A stretch of DNA of 64,000 nucleotides from Dietzia alimentaria 72 (GCF_000226215.1 NZ_AGFF01000003.1:1-64000); one strand, 5' to 3'. Counted from the stretch's first letter, positions 42,501 through 51,785 are shown. Notes: generated by a model not told the origin, from the sequence alone. Numbers and translations: made by a program.

Positions 42501-43274
42501 TCACCTGCGGGAGGCTGCGATATGGCGTAACTGAGGTAGCGCTGGCAGCAGCGGAATCGCAAAGGGATCAGCGGCCTCGAACCGTAAAAGGACCTCCTGC
42601 GGCGCCACGATCGGCTGGTCGTTGCGAGCAACGAGCGGCGCAGTCGGAACGAGTAACTCCACCACGTCCACGCTCGTGGCGACTGTGTACGCGAGCAGCC
42701 ACGGGTTGCCCGGACACAGAGGCAAGGAGAGCTCGTCGGCCCAGGTCAACTCACCCTGCGCGGGCAGCCCCATCGGATACGGCTGAGGGAACCAGCCCAC
42801 CCACGTCGCCTGCGGGACGCCCGGCTCGCGACGCGCGGAGGAGTCCGGGGGGAACTCGAGACGGACCCGCACATCCCGATGCCCGTTCTCGATCAAGGTG
42901 AACGGGGACAAGGTCGTGGCGGCGACATCATCCGCGAGATGCCGCAACTTCGCGGGCGGTAGGCCAACGACGTCTCGAAATCGGCGGGTGAAACTCGACA
43001 GGGAAGCGAAACCGACGGCAGTGGCGATGTCGATAACCGGATCCGACCGGGACAACAACGCCCGCTTGGCCGCATCAATCCGGAGCGCCGAGACATACTG
43101 CGCTGGCGAAATACCCATCGACGCCAAGAACAAGCGACTGAAATGGTGTGGGCTGTATCCGGCGGCGTCGGCGAGGTCAGCCACTCGCAGACCGACAACG
43201 GCATCAGTCCGGGCCAGCTCGAGCGCCCTCAACAACTCCGCTTCGGGCAAGCGTGGTATCTGGCCGCGCGACAT
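42501..43274 (-). CDS. AraC-family regulator with N-terminal DNA-binding domain
   Basis: This 257-residue regulator has the double helix-turn-helix at the N-terminus (about 12-110): LRVADLADAAGYSPHHFSRLF and IDIATAVGFASLSSFTRRFRDVVG. The C-terminal half (about 115-257) is a probable effector-binding domain of GyrI-like pattern. A GTG two codons upstream (43280) is the alternative start. It reads toward the VOC/DUF899 pair and probably controls it. Confidence 0.87.
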   Translation of the reverse strand: MSRGQIPRLPEAELLRALELARTDAVVGLRVADLADAAGYSPHHFSRLFLASMGISPAQYVSALRIDAAKRALLSRSDPVIDIATAVGFASLSSFTRRFRDVVGLPPAKLRHLADDVAATTLSPFTLIENGHRDVRVRLEFPPDSSARREPGVPQATWVGWFPQPYPMGLPAQGELTWADELSLPLCPGNPWLLAYTVATSVDVVELLVPTAPLVARNDQPIVAPQEVLLRFEAADPFAIPLLPALPQLRHIAASRR

Positions 43275-43342
43275 AACCACAGGTTAACGGCCAGAATTTG
43301 ACTTGTATACCAAAACCTCGTGGCCCTCTAGCATCGCCGACT

Positions 43343-43640
43343 ATGAGCAAATCCTCGCGGCGCGTGACTTTTGCAGACATTGCCGCAGCGGCGCTGCGAA
43401 ACCATCACGTGGCACGCGCTCCCCTGTGGATGCACGAACATGGCCTGGGCTGGCTCTCGAAAGACGCTTCGCCATAATCGAACATCAAGGCGGCACCACC
43501 GGCCGCACCCGAAGGGTCTGGGTCCACGGTGGGCTGGTGAAGGCGCGTTCTCACAAGAACTACCCGATGCGCCGCGAGGTGCGGGCAGGTCCCATGTGCG
43601 TTTCACGCGCGCGTGCCAGACTCCGCCGTACAGTGAGGCG
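43343..43640 (+). pseudogene. Frameshifted F420-type nitroreductase (Ddn/DUF385-like) remnant
   Basis: One frame opens at 43343 and encodes FADIAAAALRNHHVARAPLWMHEHG and GLGWL, the typical N-terminus of deazaflavin-dependent nitroreductase-family proteins. It then stops. The frame shifted by one continues RRFAIIEHQGGTTGRTRRVW, the conserved next block, before breaking down. The C-terminal half is absent. It abuts the next gene, whose ATG at 43641 follows directly. Confidence 0.68.
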
Positions 43641-44423
43641 ATGAGTCTCGATCATGTTCGGACAGGGCACGGGAGCCCACTGCTGCTGGTCCACGGACTC
43701 GGGGCTGGTCTGCGTTCCTGGGATCCGATCATCGACGCGTTAGCCGCGCACCGCGAGGTCATCGCGGTCGACCTTCCCGGATTCGGCCAGTCTGCGCCGC
43801 TCCCCGGCGAGGTATCGATCGCCGCGCTCGCCGATTCGGTGGCACAGTTCATCACCGACCAGGGCCTGGACGGCGTTGCCACCGCCGGGCAGTCGATGGG
43901 TGGACGGATCGTGCTCGAGCTCGCCAGACGGGGGGTCGGTGGGGATACCGTGGCGCTGGACCCTGGTGGTTTCTGGAACGAGAGGGAACTCGCGGCCTTC
44001 AGCTACACCCTGCGACCCTCCATCGCGCTGGTGCGTACTCTTCGTGGCGCCCTGCCGGTACTACTGGACAATCCGGTCAGCCGAACCGCGCTGCTCGCGC
44101 AGCTTTCGGCCCACCCGTGGTCGCTGACGCAACAGGTTGTGCTGCCTGACCTACTCGGGCTGGCCGACGCTGCCGCAACGGATGCGGCGATGGACGCGCT
44201 CACCAAGGGCCCCACACAGCAGGGCGCCCCGGCGGGAACGGCTCCCGGCCGCGTCACCATCGGGTGGGGACGCCGAGACCTCGTCACCGTGCCAAGGCAA
44301 GCTCACCGGGCTGTCGAGGCGTTCCCGGGCGCGACGCTGCACTGGTTCCCCCGGTGCGGACACTTCCCGCAATGGGACGCACCCGAAGAGACCGTCGAAC
44401 TCATCTTGGCTGGCACTCGCTGA
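43641..44423 (+). CDS. Alpha/beta-fold hydrolase
   Basis: This 260-residue hydrolase has the oxyanion motif LVHGLGAGLRSWDP at about 16-29, nucleophile elbow TAGQSMGGRIV (Ser near 86), acid in GWGRRDLVTVP, and His in RCGHFPQWDAPEE. Gly-Gln-Ser-Met-Gly-Gly is common among esterases and ring-cleavage product hydrolases. Frames upstream of 43641 belong to a broken nitroreductase gene, so the short start is used. It is convergent with an SDR gene. Confidence 0.85.
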   Translation: MSLDHVRTGHGSPLLLVHGLGAGLRSWDPIIDALAAHREVIAVDLPGFGQSAPLPGEVSIAALADSVAQFITDQGLDGVATAGQSMGGRIVLELARRGVGGDTVALDPGGFWNERELAAFSYTLRPSIALVRTLRGALPVLLDNPVSRTALLAQLSAHPWSLTQQVVLPDLLGLADAAATDAAMDALTKGPTQQGAPAGTAPGRVTIGWGRRDLVTVPRQAHRAVEAFPGATLHWFPRCGHFPQWDAPEETVELILAGTR

Positions 44424-44449
44424 GCACGCACCCGCAGCACGACCTCCGA

Positions 44450-45376
44450 CTACGACCCGGACTCCCCGGTCTCCCTCTCCGCGAACTTCCAAAGACGTTC
44501 CGCGGCCGCGCGGTCCGAGGCCTCCGGGCTGCGGCCGATCAGCGTGGGCATTCCGCGCATATGACTCATCGCGTCCGGGCCGGTGTAACTGCAGGGCGGC
44601 AGATCGCGGGTTGCGGCGAACAGCGTGGTCAGCGCGGCTTGCTCCGCCGGCTGAGCGAACACCGAGCTCACGCCCGTAATCACGCGGTTGAGCGCCGCGG
44701 AGGCGGTGGCGTTGGAGAGATTGGTGGCCGCCCAACCGGGGTGCGTGAGCTGGACGTCCACTCCCGCGGCCCCGGCTTCGGCCCGCCCATCCCGCAGGCG
44801 CGCGTCGAGGGCGAAACCCCACAACATGTCTCCGAGCTTCGAGCGCGCGTAGGCACCTGCGGGATTCCACCGTCGACCACCGTGCGCGGGGTCGCGGCGA
44901 AAGTGGGGATCGTCGAAGTCGAAGGTGGCGGCCTTGTGCGCATTGGATCCCACGATCACCACGCGCCGTCGCACCAGCGGCAGCAGGAAGTTCGTGAATA
45001 GGAACGGGCCCAAGACGTTGACGCCGAGCAGCATCTCGAACCCGTCGGCCGTCTCGCGGCGCCGCGGGGTGATGGTGCCGGCGTTATTGATCAGCACATC
45101 AATTTGTTCCGGGCCGGCCTCGCCGTCGTCGCAAAGCTCGCCCGCCGCACGTCGCACGCTCGTCAGCGACGCCAGGTCCAGCTCCACCACGCGTGTCGCG
45201 CCGGGCAGCTCGGAGGCCACCTCTAGGCCGCGCGCCGTGTCTCGAACAGCCAGGATCACGCGCGCACCGTGACGCGACGCCGCCCGCACCGTCTCCAGTC
45301 CGACGCCGTTGGTCGTACCCGTGACCAGCCAGGTCTGGCCGGTGAGGTCGGGCAGGTCAATGCTCTTGGAGGTCAC
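44450..45376 (-). CDS. SDR-family oxidoreductase (protochlorophyllide-reductase-like group)
   Basis: This 308-residue enzyme has the cofactor motif VTGTTNGVGLETVRAA at about 18-33, DVLINNAGTI, and the catalytic pair in YARSKLGD. The larger size and Trp/Phe-rich centre (FDFDDPHFRRD) place it with retinol/POR-like SDRs that act on bulky hydrophobic substrates. The start is GTG (45376) behind GGAGG-type sequence. It is divergent from the sensor kinase across about 43 bases. Confidence 0.85.
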   Translation of the reverse strand: MTSKSIDLPDLTGQTWLVTGTTNGVGLETVRAASRHGARVILAVRDTARGLEVASELPGATRVVELDLASLTSVRRAAGELCDDGEAGPEQIDVLINNAGTITPRRRETADGFEMLLGVNVLGPFLFTNFLLPLVRRRVVIVGSNAHKAATFDFDDPHFRRDPAHGGRRWNPAGAYARSKLGDMLWGFALDARLRDGRAEAGAAGVDVQLTHPGWAATNLSNATASAALNRVITGVSSVFAQPAEQAALTTLFAATRDLPPCSYTGPDAMSHMRGMPTLIGRSPEASDRAAAERLWKFAERETGESGS

Positions 45377-45419
45377 TGGGCCAGCGTACGGACGAGGTCC
45401 AACGGTTAGGCTCGTTTCC

Positions 45420-46763
45420 GTGTCGTCCCGCCTGAGCCGTCTATTCGACGCCGAGGACCCGTGGGTGCGCCCACTGCCGCCTGGGTACCTCCGCGCGGAC
45501 GCGACGCTTGCGATGGCGATGTTCGCGGTCTCGGCGCTGGGCCTGGAGATCGTGCGGAGTATGGGCGTGCTCGGCGAGGACACCACACCGATATGGGCGC
45601 AATACCTCTTCATGGCCTCGGCGGCCGCGCTGCTTGGGATTCGCCGCCGTTTCCCGCTGACTACGGGAATCGCGATGACCCTACATCTGCTGATTCTGGG
45701 CAGCATCATGCCGCTCATCATGGGCCAGCTGTCTCAACAGGTGTTGTACTTCATCGGCGTGTACTCGGCGGTCGCCTGGGCCAGGGACCGTCGGGCGCTG
45801 ATCGGGGTGGCGGCGGGGATCTTTGCCGCGTTGGTCGTGTGGATGATCTGGTACCTGGCCCTGGGCAGCGGCATTCAACAGATCCTCGACGCGGTCGATT
45901 CGCCCGGGCGCTCGACCGGCCTCTTCCCTGCGGTGCCCTCCTATCTCGTCTACACCGCGCTCATCAACATCGCGTACTTCGGCGGTGCTGCCGCGCTCGG
46001 TATCAGCGCCTGGCGATCGGCGCGCCGCCAGGCCGCGCTGCAAGAGCAGGCCCAGACCATCGAGACGCAGGCCGAAGCGTTGCGCGACGCCGCCGTGACC
46101 GAGGAGCGGCTCCGCATCGCCCGCGAGCTGCACGACGTGGTGGCGCATCACATCGCCGCGATCGGCGTACAGGCCGCCGCCGCACGCCGCGTGCTGCATC
46201 GGGATGCCGATTCCGCCTCGGAGGCGCTGCGCACCATCGAGGGCTCGTCACGATCGGCGGTCGGAGAGATGCGGGCACTGCTCGGGGCGTTGCGATCCTC
46301 CGGACGCTACGGTGACGCCGCGAGCGCAGGTACCCGCAGTGGCGGGCATGGCCTCGCGGACCTGCGGGCGCTGGTCGCCTCTCACGACACCGCCGGCTTC
46401 GCGACCAGCTACGACGTCGCCACCGACCCCGATCACCCCATCAACGAGGTCCCCGCGCTGGTCAGCTCGTCGCTATACCGCACCGTGCAAGAGGCCCTGG
46501 CCAATGTGCGCCGCCATTCCACCGCGGCGGGCGCGAGCGTCGTGCTGCGCACAGGCACCCGAACCGACCGCACTCCGTACGCCGAGGTCGAGGTCCTGGA
46601 CGAGGGCCGCCCCCGCCCCGGCACCTCGGGTAGCGGCCTGGGCCTGCTGGGGATGCGCGAACGCGTCCGCTCCCACCACGGCGAATGCCAGATCGGACCC
46701 CGTGTTACCGGCGGGTATCGCGTCCGCGTCCGGTTGCCGTACGACCGGGAGGAGAAGGAATGA
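45420..46763 (+). CDS. Membrane sensor histidine kinase, DesK/NarL type
   Basis: This 447-residue kinase has an N-terminal membrane sensor with about five or six helices (residues 30-200), a dimerisation/phosphoacceptor helix with ERLRIARELHDVVAHHIAAI (His of ELHD), and an ATP-binding domain (VQEALANVRRHS, SGSGLGLLGMRERV). The GTG at 45420 is adopted because the region upstream belongs to the divergent SDR gene. It is coupled by ATGA to its response regulator and followed by an ABC exporter, the usual layout of antibiotic- or envelope-stress-sensing systems. Confidence 0.88.
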   Translation: MSSRLSRLFDAEDPWVRPLPPGYLRADATLAMAMFAVSALGLEIVRSMGVLGEDTTPIWAQYLFMASAAALLGIRRRFPLTTGIAMTLHLLILGSIMPLIMGQLSQQVLYFIGVYSAVAWARDRRALIGVAAGIFAALVVWMIWYLALGSGIQQILDAVDSPGRSTGLFPAVPSYLVYTALINIAYFGGAAALGISAWRSARRQAALQEQAQTIETQAEALRDAAVTEERLRIARELHDVVAHHIAAIGVQAAAARRVLHRDADSASEALRTIEGSSRSAVGEMRALLGALRSSGRYGDAASAGTRSGGHGLADLRALVASHDTAGFATSYDVATDPDHPINEVPALVSSSLYRTVQEALANVRRHSTAAGASVVLRTGTRTDRTPYAEVEVLDEGRPRPGTSGSGLGLLGMRERVRSHHGECQIGPRVTGGYRVRVRLPYDREEKE

Positions 46764-47506
46764 CGACGACGACACCGCAGTCCCCCCACTCCGCAGGCTC
46801 CGGCGACGCCAGCGGAACCGGCCCCGAGGTCCTGCGAGTGCTGGTGGTGGACGACCAACCGCTCATGCGTTCCGGGTTCTCGATGATGCTGGGTGCCGAG
46901 GACGACATCGAGGTGGTGGGAGACGCCTCCGACGGCGCGGCGGCGATCGGGGCGTGCCGGAGACTGCGGCCGGACGTTGTGCTGATGGACGTACAGATGC
47001 CCGGGATGGACGGCATCGAAGCGACCTCCCAGATCGTCGCCGAGGGGCTGGCCAACGTGCTGATTCTGACCACCTTCGACCGCGACGACTACCTCTTCGA
47101 CGCCCTCCGCGCCGGTGCGGGCGGCTTCCTGCTCAAGAACTCCGATCCCGACGACCTCATCGACGGGATCCGGGCCGTGGCTCACGGCCATGCCCTGCTC
47201 TCTCCGGAGGTGACCAGGCGCGTCATCGAGCGGATGGCGGCGTCGAGCGAGCGCGACCTCGTCGTCGTCGACCCCGTGACCACCAGCCCCTCCCCCGCGC
47301 TCGACGTGCTCACCGCGCGTGAACGCGAGGTCCTGCGACTCGTCGCGCGAGGTCTGTCCAACTCGGAGATCGCCGCCGAACTCGTGGTGGGCGAAGCCAC
47401 CGTCAAGTCCCACGTCTCGGCGTGCCTGTCCAAGCTGCACCTACGCGATCGCGTGCAGGCCGTGGTGCTGGCGTACGAGGCCGGTCTCGTCCACCCGGGC
47501 GACTGA
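46760..47506 (+). CDS. NarL/LuxR-family response regulator
   Basis: This 248-residue regulator has a receiver domain (RVLVVDDQPLMRSGF, phospho-Asp in VVLMDVQMPG, Thr/Lys in LTTF and FLLKNS) and a C-terminal LuxR helix-turn-helix (LTAREREVLRLVARGLSNSEIA). A long Ser/Asp/Pro linker joins them. The start overlaps the kinase stop by four bases. The likely target is the downstream ABC exporter operon, whose promoter should lie in the 174-base gap 47507-47680. Confidence 0.9.
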   Translation: MTTTTPQSPHSAGSGDASGTGPEVLRVLVVDDQPLMRSGFSMMLGAEDDIEVVGDASDGAAAIGACRRLRPDVVLMDVQMPGMDGIEATSQIVAEGLANVLILTTFDRDDYLFDALRAGAGGFLLKNSDPDDLIDGIRAVAHGHALLSPEVTRRVIERMAASSERDLVVVDPVTTSPSPALDVLTAREREVLRLVARGLSNSEIAAELVVGEATVKSHVSACLSKLHLRDRVQAVVLAYEAGLVHPGD

Positions 47507-47680
47507 GCCCTCGCGATTCCTACCCGCGCCTCCCCCTCAAGGCGGAGTCGAGAGTGCGATTCCGTTTCGGATTTCCGCCTCACGGCTGATTCGCTGCGCG
47601 TCGTTGCGACATAACGTCTGAGGTGTCATCAGCACACATCCCGCCGACCCCACCAGAGACGGCGGAACAGGGAGGACACC

Positions 47681-48562
47681 ATGCTCCGAATCGACGGACT
47701 GACCAGACGCTTCGGCGACACCGTGGCGGTGGACGACATCACCTTCGATGTTCCACGTGGAACCATGACCGGATTCGTCGGCGCCAACGGGGCCGGCAAG
47801 ACCACCACCATGCGCATGATCATGGGCGTCCTGCAGCCCACCGCCGGCCGCGTGCTGTGGCGCGGCAACGAGGCCGGCGTCGCCGATCGCCGCACTTTTG
47901 GCTACATGCCCGAGGAACGTGGCCTCTATCCCAAACAGCCGGTGCTCGATCAGCTCGTCTACCTGGGACGCCTCCAGGGTCGCTCCCCTGCCGACGCCCG
48001 CCGGACCGCCACCGAGCTGCTTGATCGCTTCGGGCTGGGCGGGCGCCTGTCCGACAAACTTGAGGCGCTCTCGCTGGGCAACCAGCAGCGCGTGCAGATC
48101 GCCGCGGCCGTGATCGGCGGACCCGAACTCCTGGTCCTGGACGAGCCGTTCTCCGGCCTCGACCCGGTGGCCGTGGACTCGATGGTCGACCTGCTGCGCG
48201 AGCACACCACTCGCGGCGTGCCCGTCCTGTTCTCCTCCCACCAGCTCGACCTGGTGGAGCGACTCTGCGACCAACTGGTGGTGCTGTCCGGCGGCGCGAT
48301 CGTCGCCCGGGGCACCGTCGACGAACTCCGGCGACGCGGCCGCACCCTGCATCGCCTCGTGGTCAGCGGCGACGCCGGCTGGGTACGCGACGTGCCCGGA
48401 ATCCACGTGGTGGACGTCGACGGCCCCACGGCCCTGCTCGACATCCCTGCCCTCGACGGCGCCGACGCCCTGCTGCGCGAGGCCATGGCCCGCGGCAGCG
48501 TCCGCGAACTCGCCGAGGTCGTCCCCACCCTGTCCGACATCTACCGCGAGGTGACGGTATGA
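47681..48562 (+). CDS. ABC exporter ATP-binding protein (NatA/DrrA-like)
   Basis: This 293-residue ATPase has Walker A GANGAGKTTT at about 34-43 and Q-loop region FGYMPEERGLYPK. The signature is altered to LSLGNQQR, and Walker B reads LLVLDEPFSGLDP with H-loop FSSHQLD. The C-terminal DUF4162-like extension (about 205-293) is typical of the NatA group. It overlaps the permease gene by four bases. Expression is probably governed by the two-component system just upstream. Confidence 0.9.
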   Translation: MLRIDGLTRRFGDTVAVDDITFDVPRGTMTGFVGANGAGKTTTMRMIMGVLQPTAGRVLWRGNEAGVADRRTFGYMPEERGLYPKQPVLDQLVYLGRLQGRSPADARRTATELLDRFGLGGRLSDKLEALSLGNQQRVQIAAAVIGGPELLVLDEPFSGLDPVAVDSMVDLLREHTTRGVPVLFSSHQLDLVERLCDQLVVLSGGAIVARGTVDELRRRGRTLHRLVVSGDAGWVRDVPGIHVVDVDGPTALLDIPALDGADALLREAMARGSVRELAEVVPTLSDIYREVTV

Positions 48563-49779
48563 CCACCACAACCCCCACCCAGGACTCCACCGAGACCCAG
48601 GCCGCCTGGCGCATCGTGGCAGGTCGCGAGATCATGGTGAAGCTCCGGGACAAGAACTTCATCATCTCCACCCTCACCACGCTCGGCATCATGGTGATCG
48701 CCTTTGCACTGTCCTTCTTCCTCGGCGGCCAGACCGAGTCCAAGACCCTCGCGGTGGTCTCCCCCGAGGCCGCTGCGATCGCGCAGCAGGCCGCATCAGG
48801 AGACGAGGAGATGACCGGCCCGTTCGCGCCGGGCGAACTCGAACTGGAGATCACGGAGTTCGCCGACACCGCTGCCGCCGAACAGGCCGTCTCCGACGGT
48901 GACGCCGACGCCGCCCTGATCGGCGCGCCCGGAGCCTGGATGCTGGTCGGCACCGACTCCGTGGACGGTTCTATCGCGGGCCCCATCGGCGCGGTGGTCG
49001 CCGCGGGCGCCCTGGAGCAGAACGCCGCCGACGCCGGCACCACCGTCGACGAGCTCACCGCCGGGTCAGTGGTGGACGAGCGCCTGCTCGACCCCGAGGG
49101 AGCCACCGACGAGGGCGTTCAGCTCATTGCGGGGTTCGTGTTCGCGTTCCTGTTCTACCTGGCCGCCATCCTCTTCGGGTACGCGATCGCCAACAGTGTG
49201 GTGGAGGAGAAACAGTCGCGGATCGTAGAGATCCTCGCCGCAGCCATCCCCCTGCGACAGCTGCTCGTGGGCAAAGTCGTGGGCGCTACCGTCCTGGCGC
49301 TGGGACAGATGGTGCTGTTCGTGGCGATCGGGCTCATCGGCCTGACCTTCACTGACTACACCGCATTGTTGCCTGCTGTCGCCGGTGCGGCAGGCTGGTA
49401 CCTGCTGCTCTTCGTGATCGGATTCGTCGCTCTGGCCTGTCTGTTCGCGGTCGCCGGGGCACTGGCCACCCGCGCCGAGGACGTGCAGTCCACCTCCTCG
49501 CCGGTCCTCACGCTCATCATGATCGCCACCTTCGGCGGGCTGTTCGTCTCCGGCACCTGGCAGGTCGTGGCCTCCTACGTCCCTGTCATGTCGACCGTGG
49601 CAATGCCGATCCGCCTGGTCGAGGGCACGGCCGCCTGGTGGGAGCCACTGGTGGCGATGGTGATCGCCCTGGTCGCCGCGGCGCTGGTGATCCGCGTAGC
49701 CGAACGCATCTACTGCCGATCGATCATGCAGACCGGCCGCAAGCTCACCTACCGCGAGGCGCTAAAACTCGCGGACTGA
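48559..49779 (+). CDS. ABC-2 type exporter permease (NatB-like)
   Basis: This 406-residue permease has an N-terminal helix (about 37-56), a large extracytoplasmic loop rich in Ala/Asp/Glu (about 60-190), and five C-terminal helices starting LIAGFVFAFLFYLAAILFGY. The loop-helix layout matches NatB/YhaP sodium- or drug-export permeases. Its coupled partner is the ATPase upstream. The substrate is unknown. Confidence 0.88.
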   Translation: MTTTTPTQDSTETQAAWRIVAGREIMVKLRDKNFIISTLTTLGIMVIAFALSFFLGGQTESKTLAVVSPEAAAIAQQAASGDEEMTGPFAPGELELEITEFADTAAAEQAVSDGDADAALIGAPGAWMLVGTDSVDGSIAGPIGAVVAAGALEQNAADAGTTVDELTAGSVVDERLLDPEGATDEGVQLIAGFVFAFLFYLAAILFGYAIANSVVEEKQSRIVEILAAAIPLRQLLVGKVVGATVLALGQMVLFVAIGLIGLTFTDYTALLPAVAGAAGWYLLLFVIGFVALACLFAVAGALATRAEDVQSTSSPVLTLIMIATFGGLFVSGTWQVVASYVPVMSTVAMPIRLVEGTAAWWEPLVAMVIALVAAALVIRVAERIYCRSIMQTGRKLTYREALKLAD

Positions 49780-49861
49780 GCCGAACCGGTGAAGTAAGGT
49801 TCGACTCCATAGCTGAAATAACTAGGCGCGATTCGTCACGCAGAACACGGGAGTCCAGACA

Positions 49862-50290
49862 GTGCTCAGCAAAATCATCGTTGGTGTGGACGAGACGGAA
49901 TCCGCCTATGCAGCCGCCTCGCGTGCCGCCGAACTGGCGGTCGCATTGGACGCCGACCTCTGGCTGGTGAGTGCCTACGGAAAATTCGAGGCCGAAAAGC
50001 TCGAACTGGGCGGAGAAAAATACTTCTTCTCCAATGAGCAGAGCGCCTCCGATCTGCTGGATTCCGTGAAGCAGCGGCTCCGAGAAGAATCAGCCGGAGT
50101 CCGGGTGAGCACGTCCGCAGAGGAAGGCCGACCGGCTGACGCGTTGGTAAATCTGGAGAAGCGCATCGGAGCGGACCTCATCGTCGTCGGGAATCGTCGC
50201 GTCCAGGGACCGATGCGGGTCTTCGGCAGCATCGCACGCGATGTAGCGGCACGAACCTCGTGCGATCTCTACGTGGTCCACACCACCTAG
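49862..50290 (+). CDS. Universal stress protein (UspA family)
   Basis: This 142-residue protein has a UspA fold with the N-terminal strand KIIVGVDETESAYAAASRAAEL and an ATP-binding loop GNRRVQGPMRVFGSIARDVA matching G-x-x-G-type Usp motifs. GTG start at 49862. It is more AT-rich than the ABC genes just upstream (codons AAA, AAT, GAA). A single gene, probably induced in stress or stationary phase. Confidence 0.86.
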   Translation: MLSKIIVGVDETESAYAAASRAAELAVALDADLWLVSAYGKFEAEKLELGGEKYFFSNEQSASDLLDSVKQRLREESAGVRVSTSAEEGRPADALVNLEKRIGADLIVVGNRRVQGPMRVFGSIARDVAARTSCDLYVVHTT

Positions 50291-50312
50291 CTCGCGTATT
50301 ACACTCCGGCGT

Positions 50313-51527
50313 ATGACACCCCTCACACGCCGCCGTAAGACCCGGTCCGCGCAGTTCCTCGGGTCTGCCGCTGCTGCCGTTGTCGTCGTCGTCTCTCTCG
50401 CCGCTCCCGCGGGCGCCGCACCCAACCCGGCGCCTGCCTGGTCCGGACTCGACACCCGCGCGTGGGCCCAGCCGATCCCCTCCCCCGGCGCGGTGGCCGC
50501 CTCGACTCCGCTGGACCCAAACCTCTCGCTGCGGCAGGCGGGCCGGGCAGTGCGACAGGTCTACGGCACCATCGACCAACACGGCGCCCCCGCCATCGCC
50601 ACGTCAGCAGTGTTCCTCCCGCGCGGCGAGGCACCCGACGGCGGCTGGCCCGTGATCGCCTGGGCGCACGGCACCACCGGGTTGGGCGATGACTGTGCGC
50701 CCTCCACCCAGCCGCGCTCCGAGCGCGATGCCGAATACCTCGGCCACTGGCTGGACCAGGGGTATGCGGTGGTGGCCTCCGACTACGTGGGGCTGGGCAC
50801 CCCGGGACTGCTCAGCTACCTCAACGGACCGTCCACGGCGCAAGGAATCGTCGACTCGGTGATCGCAGCGCGATCCGCTGACCTGTCGCTCTCCCCCACG
50901 TGGGCGCTCGTGGGGCAGTCGCAGGGCGCGGGCGCGGCACTGAACACCGCCGTCCGTGCGACCGACCTAGGAGCACCGGCGGGGCTCGACTACCGCGGCG
51001 TCGTGGCTACCGGTGCGCCCGCCAACATCGAGCACATCTTCCAGTGGGGCGGGCCCGGATTCCCGCCCGTCAACCTGCCCACCGGACTCAACCTCTACGC
51101 GTTCTACATCCTCGCCGGGTTCCGGGAGCAACATCCGGAGTTGAATGTGAACTCGCTGCTCACCCCGGCGGGACGCGAGATGGTCGACGCCGCCGAAACC
51201 CACTGCTACCAGGCCATGCGCGAGAAGGTGGGCGACTTCCAGGTCTCGCAGGCGTTGACCCGGCCGCTCAAGGACCTGCCTGACGTGTTCGGGCACCTGC
51301 AGCGCTACATGGGCACGCCCGCGATCGGATACGACCGGCCGGTGTTCCTGGGGCAGGGCCTGCTGGACCTCGACGTGCCAGCTCCGTCCGCCCTGTCACT
51401 GGCCGCCGAGATGACCCTCAACCAGCAGCCGCTCGAGCTGCATGTCTATCCGGACCGGGATCACAGCGGGACCGTGTACGCCGCGATCCCGGACGCCACG
51501 GCGTTCCTCACACGCGTAATGAAGTGA
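50313..51527 (+). CDS. Secreted LIP-type lipase/esterase
   Basis: This 404-residue protein has a signal peptide (RRRKTRSAQF ... cleavage near PAGAAPN, residue about 36) and the secretory lipase fold: oxyanion region IAWAHGTTGLGDDCAPS, nucleophile elbow VGQSQGAGAAL, acid in LGQGLLDLDVP and His in PDRDHSGTV. It would hydrolyse triacylglycerols or other esters outside the cell. A second family member lies at 54762. About 285 bases without a gene follow, holding regulatory sequence. Confidence 0.86.
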   Translation: MTPLTRRRKTRSAQFLGSAAAAVVVVVSLAAPAGAAPNPAPAWSGLDTRAWAQPIPSPGAVAASTPLDPNLSLRQAGRAVRQVYGTIDQHGAPAIATSAVFLPRGEAPDGGWPVIAWAHGTTGLGDDCAPSTQPRSERDAEYLGHWLDQGYAVVASDYVGLGTPGLLSYLNGPSTAQGIVDSVIAARSADLSLSPTWALVGQSQGAGAALNTAVRATDLGAPAGLDYRGVVATGAPANIEHIFQWGGPGFPPVNLPTGLNLYAFYILAGFREQHPELNVNSLLTPAGREMVDAAETHCYQAMREKVGDFQVSQALTRPLKDLPDVFGHLQRYMGTPAIGYDRPVFLGQGLLDLDVPAPSALSLAAEMTLNQQPLELHVYPDRDHSGTVYAAIPDATAFLTRVMK

Positions 51528-51611
51528 TGAAGAAATCCAGCGTCCCGGACAGGCGTCCGCTTGGCACCGCGCGCGGTCCAGCGGAGTAGTTTCGCCAGGC
51601 CATTTATCGAG

Positions 51612-51627
51612 TGTGACGAGACTCATA
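51612..51627. promoter_or_regulatory. CRP/GlxR-like half-conserved site
   Basis: TGTGA-CGAGAC-TCATA matches TGTGA-N6-TCACA at 9 of 10 specific bases. It is centred about 55 bases before the inferred transcription start at about 51675, a normal activator position. A further GTCACA occurs at 51642-51647. Confidence 0.45.
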
Positions 51628-51639
51628 ATCGTTACACAC

Positions 51640-51668
51640 TTGTCACATGAACCGTCGCGGGTTAGAGT
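51640..51668 (+). promoter_or_regulatory. Sigma-A type promoter of the structured leader
   Basis: TTGTCA (51640-51645) and TAGAGT (51663-51668) are separated by exactly 17 bases; transcription would begin near 51675. It drives the structured leader at 51679-51776 toward the HsaD-like gene. Confidence 0.6.
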
Positions 51669-51678
51669 CCTCTTCATC

Positions 51679-51776
51679 GCCGCGCGGGGATGCATCAGGG
51701 ACTCCCCGCGCGGCTGACTTAATTTCGGGGACACACACCCGCAAGCGTGACCCCGGGTGCCAGTTTCCCGCGACGG
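51679..51776 (+). ncRNA. Structured leader, possible 3'-truncated ydaO (c-di-AMP) riboswitch
   Basis: GCCGCGCGGGGA (51679-51690) pairs perfectly with 51703-51714. A second helix forms from CGGGG (about 51726-51730) with CCCCG (about 51751-51755), enclosing ACACACCCGCAAGCGTG. The run GCTGACTTAATTTCGGGG ... GACCCCGGGTGCC ... GCGACGGCTC resembles, from memory, actinobacterial ydaO riboswitches that usually precede rpf or NlpC/P60 cell-wall genes. The conserved 3' block (GTCAGCTAACC-like) that should follow is missing; a KstR site begins 9 bases later instead. No covariance search was possible. Confidence 0.4.
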
Positions 51777-51785
51777 CTCAACACC

